The notes beneath the pieces were generated by a model. That model had not been told where the DNA came from and ran no database searches. It saw nothing but the letters and a program-made list of their open reading frames with translations. From positions 34,212 to 98,211 of the forward strand of contig DBYR01000037.1 in NCBI GenBank assembly GCA_002310215.1: a DNA stretch of 64,000 bases, written 5' to 3'. A program made the position numbers and the translations under genes. This DNA is from Bacteroidales bacterium UBA1181 (GTDB lineage Bacteria > Bacteroidota > Bacteroidia > Bacteroidales > Paludibacteraceae). Shown here piece after piece: positions 63,716 to 64,000 of the stretch (the first letter of the stretch is position 1; every line of letters begins with the position of its first letter).

Positions 63716-64000
63716 ACGAAAACTATTATAATCAATTGGATATGAACAATATATCACAAATATAATCAATAGCTCAGTAAATCACAAGGGGCAACCACCC
63801 TTTGGTCGAGGTTCATGCCTCTTTTCTTGAGGACATCTGTTAGTTTATTACGCCAACAGACAATCCTGATTATCAATTTATTAATCCATTGCATAAAGTA
63901 ACGAAAGAGTACAAACTATAATGGGGGAGGTCCCAGGAAAGGCACATTTTCTTTCAGCCCTTTTGTTTCCACAAATGTCTAGTCCTAAAATAGCGTTACA
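63716..64000. other. right-edge region, possible insertion sequence end
   Basis: A 42-codon minus-strand frame (63894-63766) is too weak to call a gene. The last bases, read from the other strand, start TGTAACGCTATTTTAGGACT, which resembles the terminal repeat of IS3-type elements in Bacteroidetes (unchecked). A transposase would lie outside the window. Confidence 0.35.

Noticed and set aside
63766..63894. 42-codon minus-strand frame near the right edge
   Set aside because: No recognisable motif or promoter and it may be part of an IS end; left as unassigned.

Overview
The window is from the chromosome of a member of the Bacteroidetes, most likely order Bacteroidales. Four things point there: GldH, RicT and TrmB-type housekeeping genes in their Bacteroidetes forms; several proteins ending in type IX secretion (T9SS) sorting domains; Bacteroidetes-type TraE-TraN conjugation proteins; and many promoters of the TTTG-N20-TAnnTTTG type with few Shine-Dalgarno sites. 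The species cannot be named from the sequence. No rRNA, tRNA, integrase, complete IS or CRISPR array was found.

Positions 1-6647 hold a tight minus-strand operon: holB, ricT, gldH, a trmB-prenyl synthase fusion, an unknown gene, and malQ running off the left edge. pckG (7013-8857) is divergent from it. From 8852 to about 15215 lies an accessory island. It has two near-identical DUF4160-DUF2442 modules around a YhcG-type nuclease gene, a lipoprotein behind a highly structured leader, a membrane protein and an AAA ATPase. Its modules are separated by copies of the same terminator/promoter unit, and the outer copies include the last codon of pckG.

Positions 15393-38663 form a cell-surface region. 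A T9SS-type protein on the minus strand is followed by a plus-strand type IV secretion/conjugation locus (TraE, F, G, I, J, two TraK, a TraL-like protein, TraM, TraN) that leads directly into a beta-helix surface protein. Then come four unknown genes and an 1812-residue Ig-repeat adhesin with a T9SS type B signal. No relaxase, coupling protein or integrase is visible near the tra genes.

Positions 38685-43909 carry a second minus-strand housekeeping group: an SDR epimerase, menG, a solute:sodium symporter with its 40-residue accessory protein, an ACT protein and paaK. A Fic protein with an altered catalytic motif and an unknown gene follow, bracketed by a short duplication, then pnp, a hicBA toxin-antitoxin pair and metG. 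The right part (51694-63715) has tandem paralogous surface proteins, a radical SAM/GME-fold gene pair with a beta-propeller protein, a secreted BspA-type LRR protein fused to an SGNH hydrolase, an outer membrane barrel, a CE1-type esterase, a phosphoethanolamine transferase and a DUF4377-like protein.
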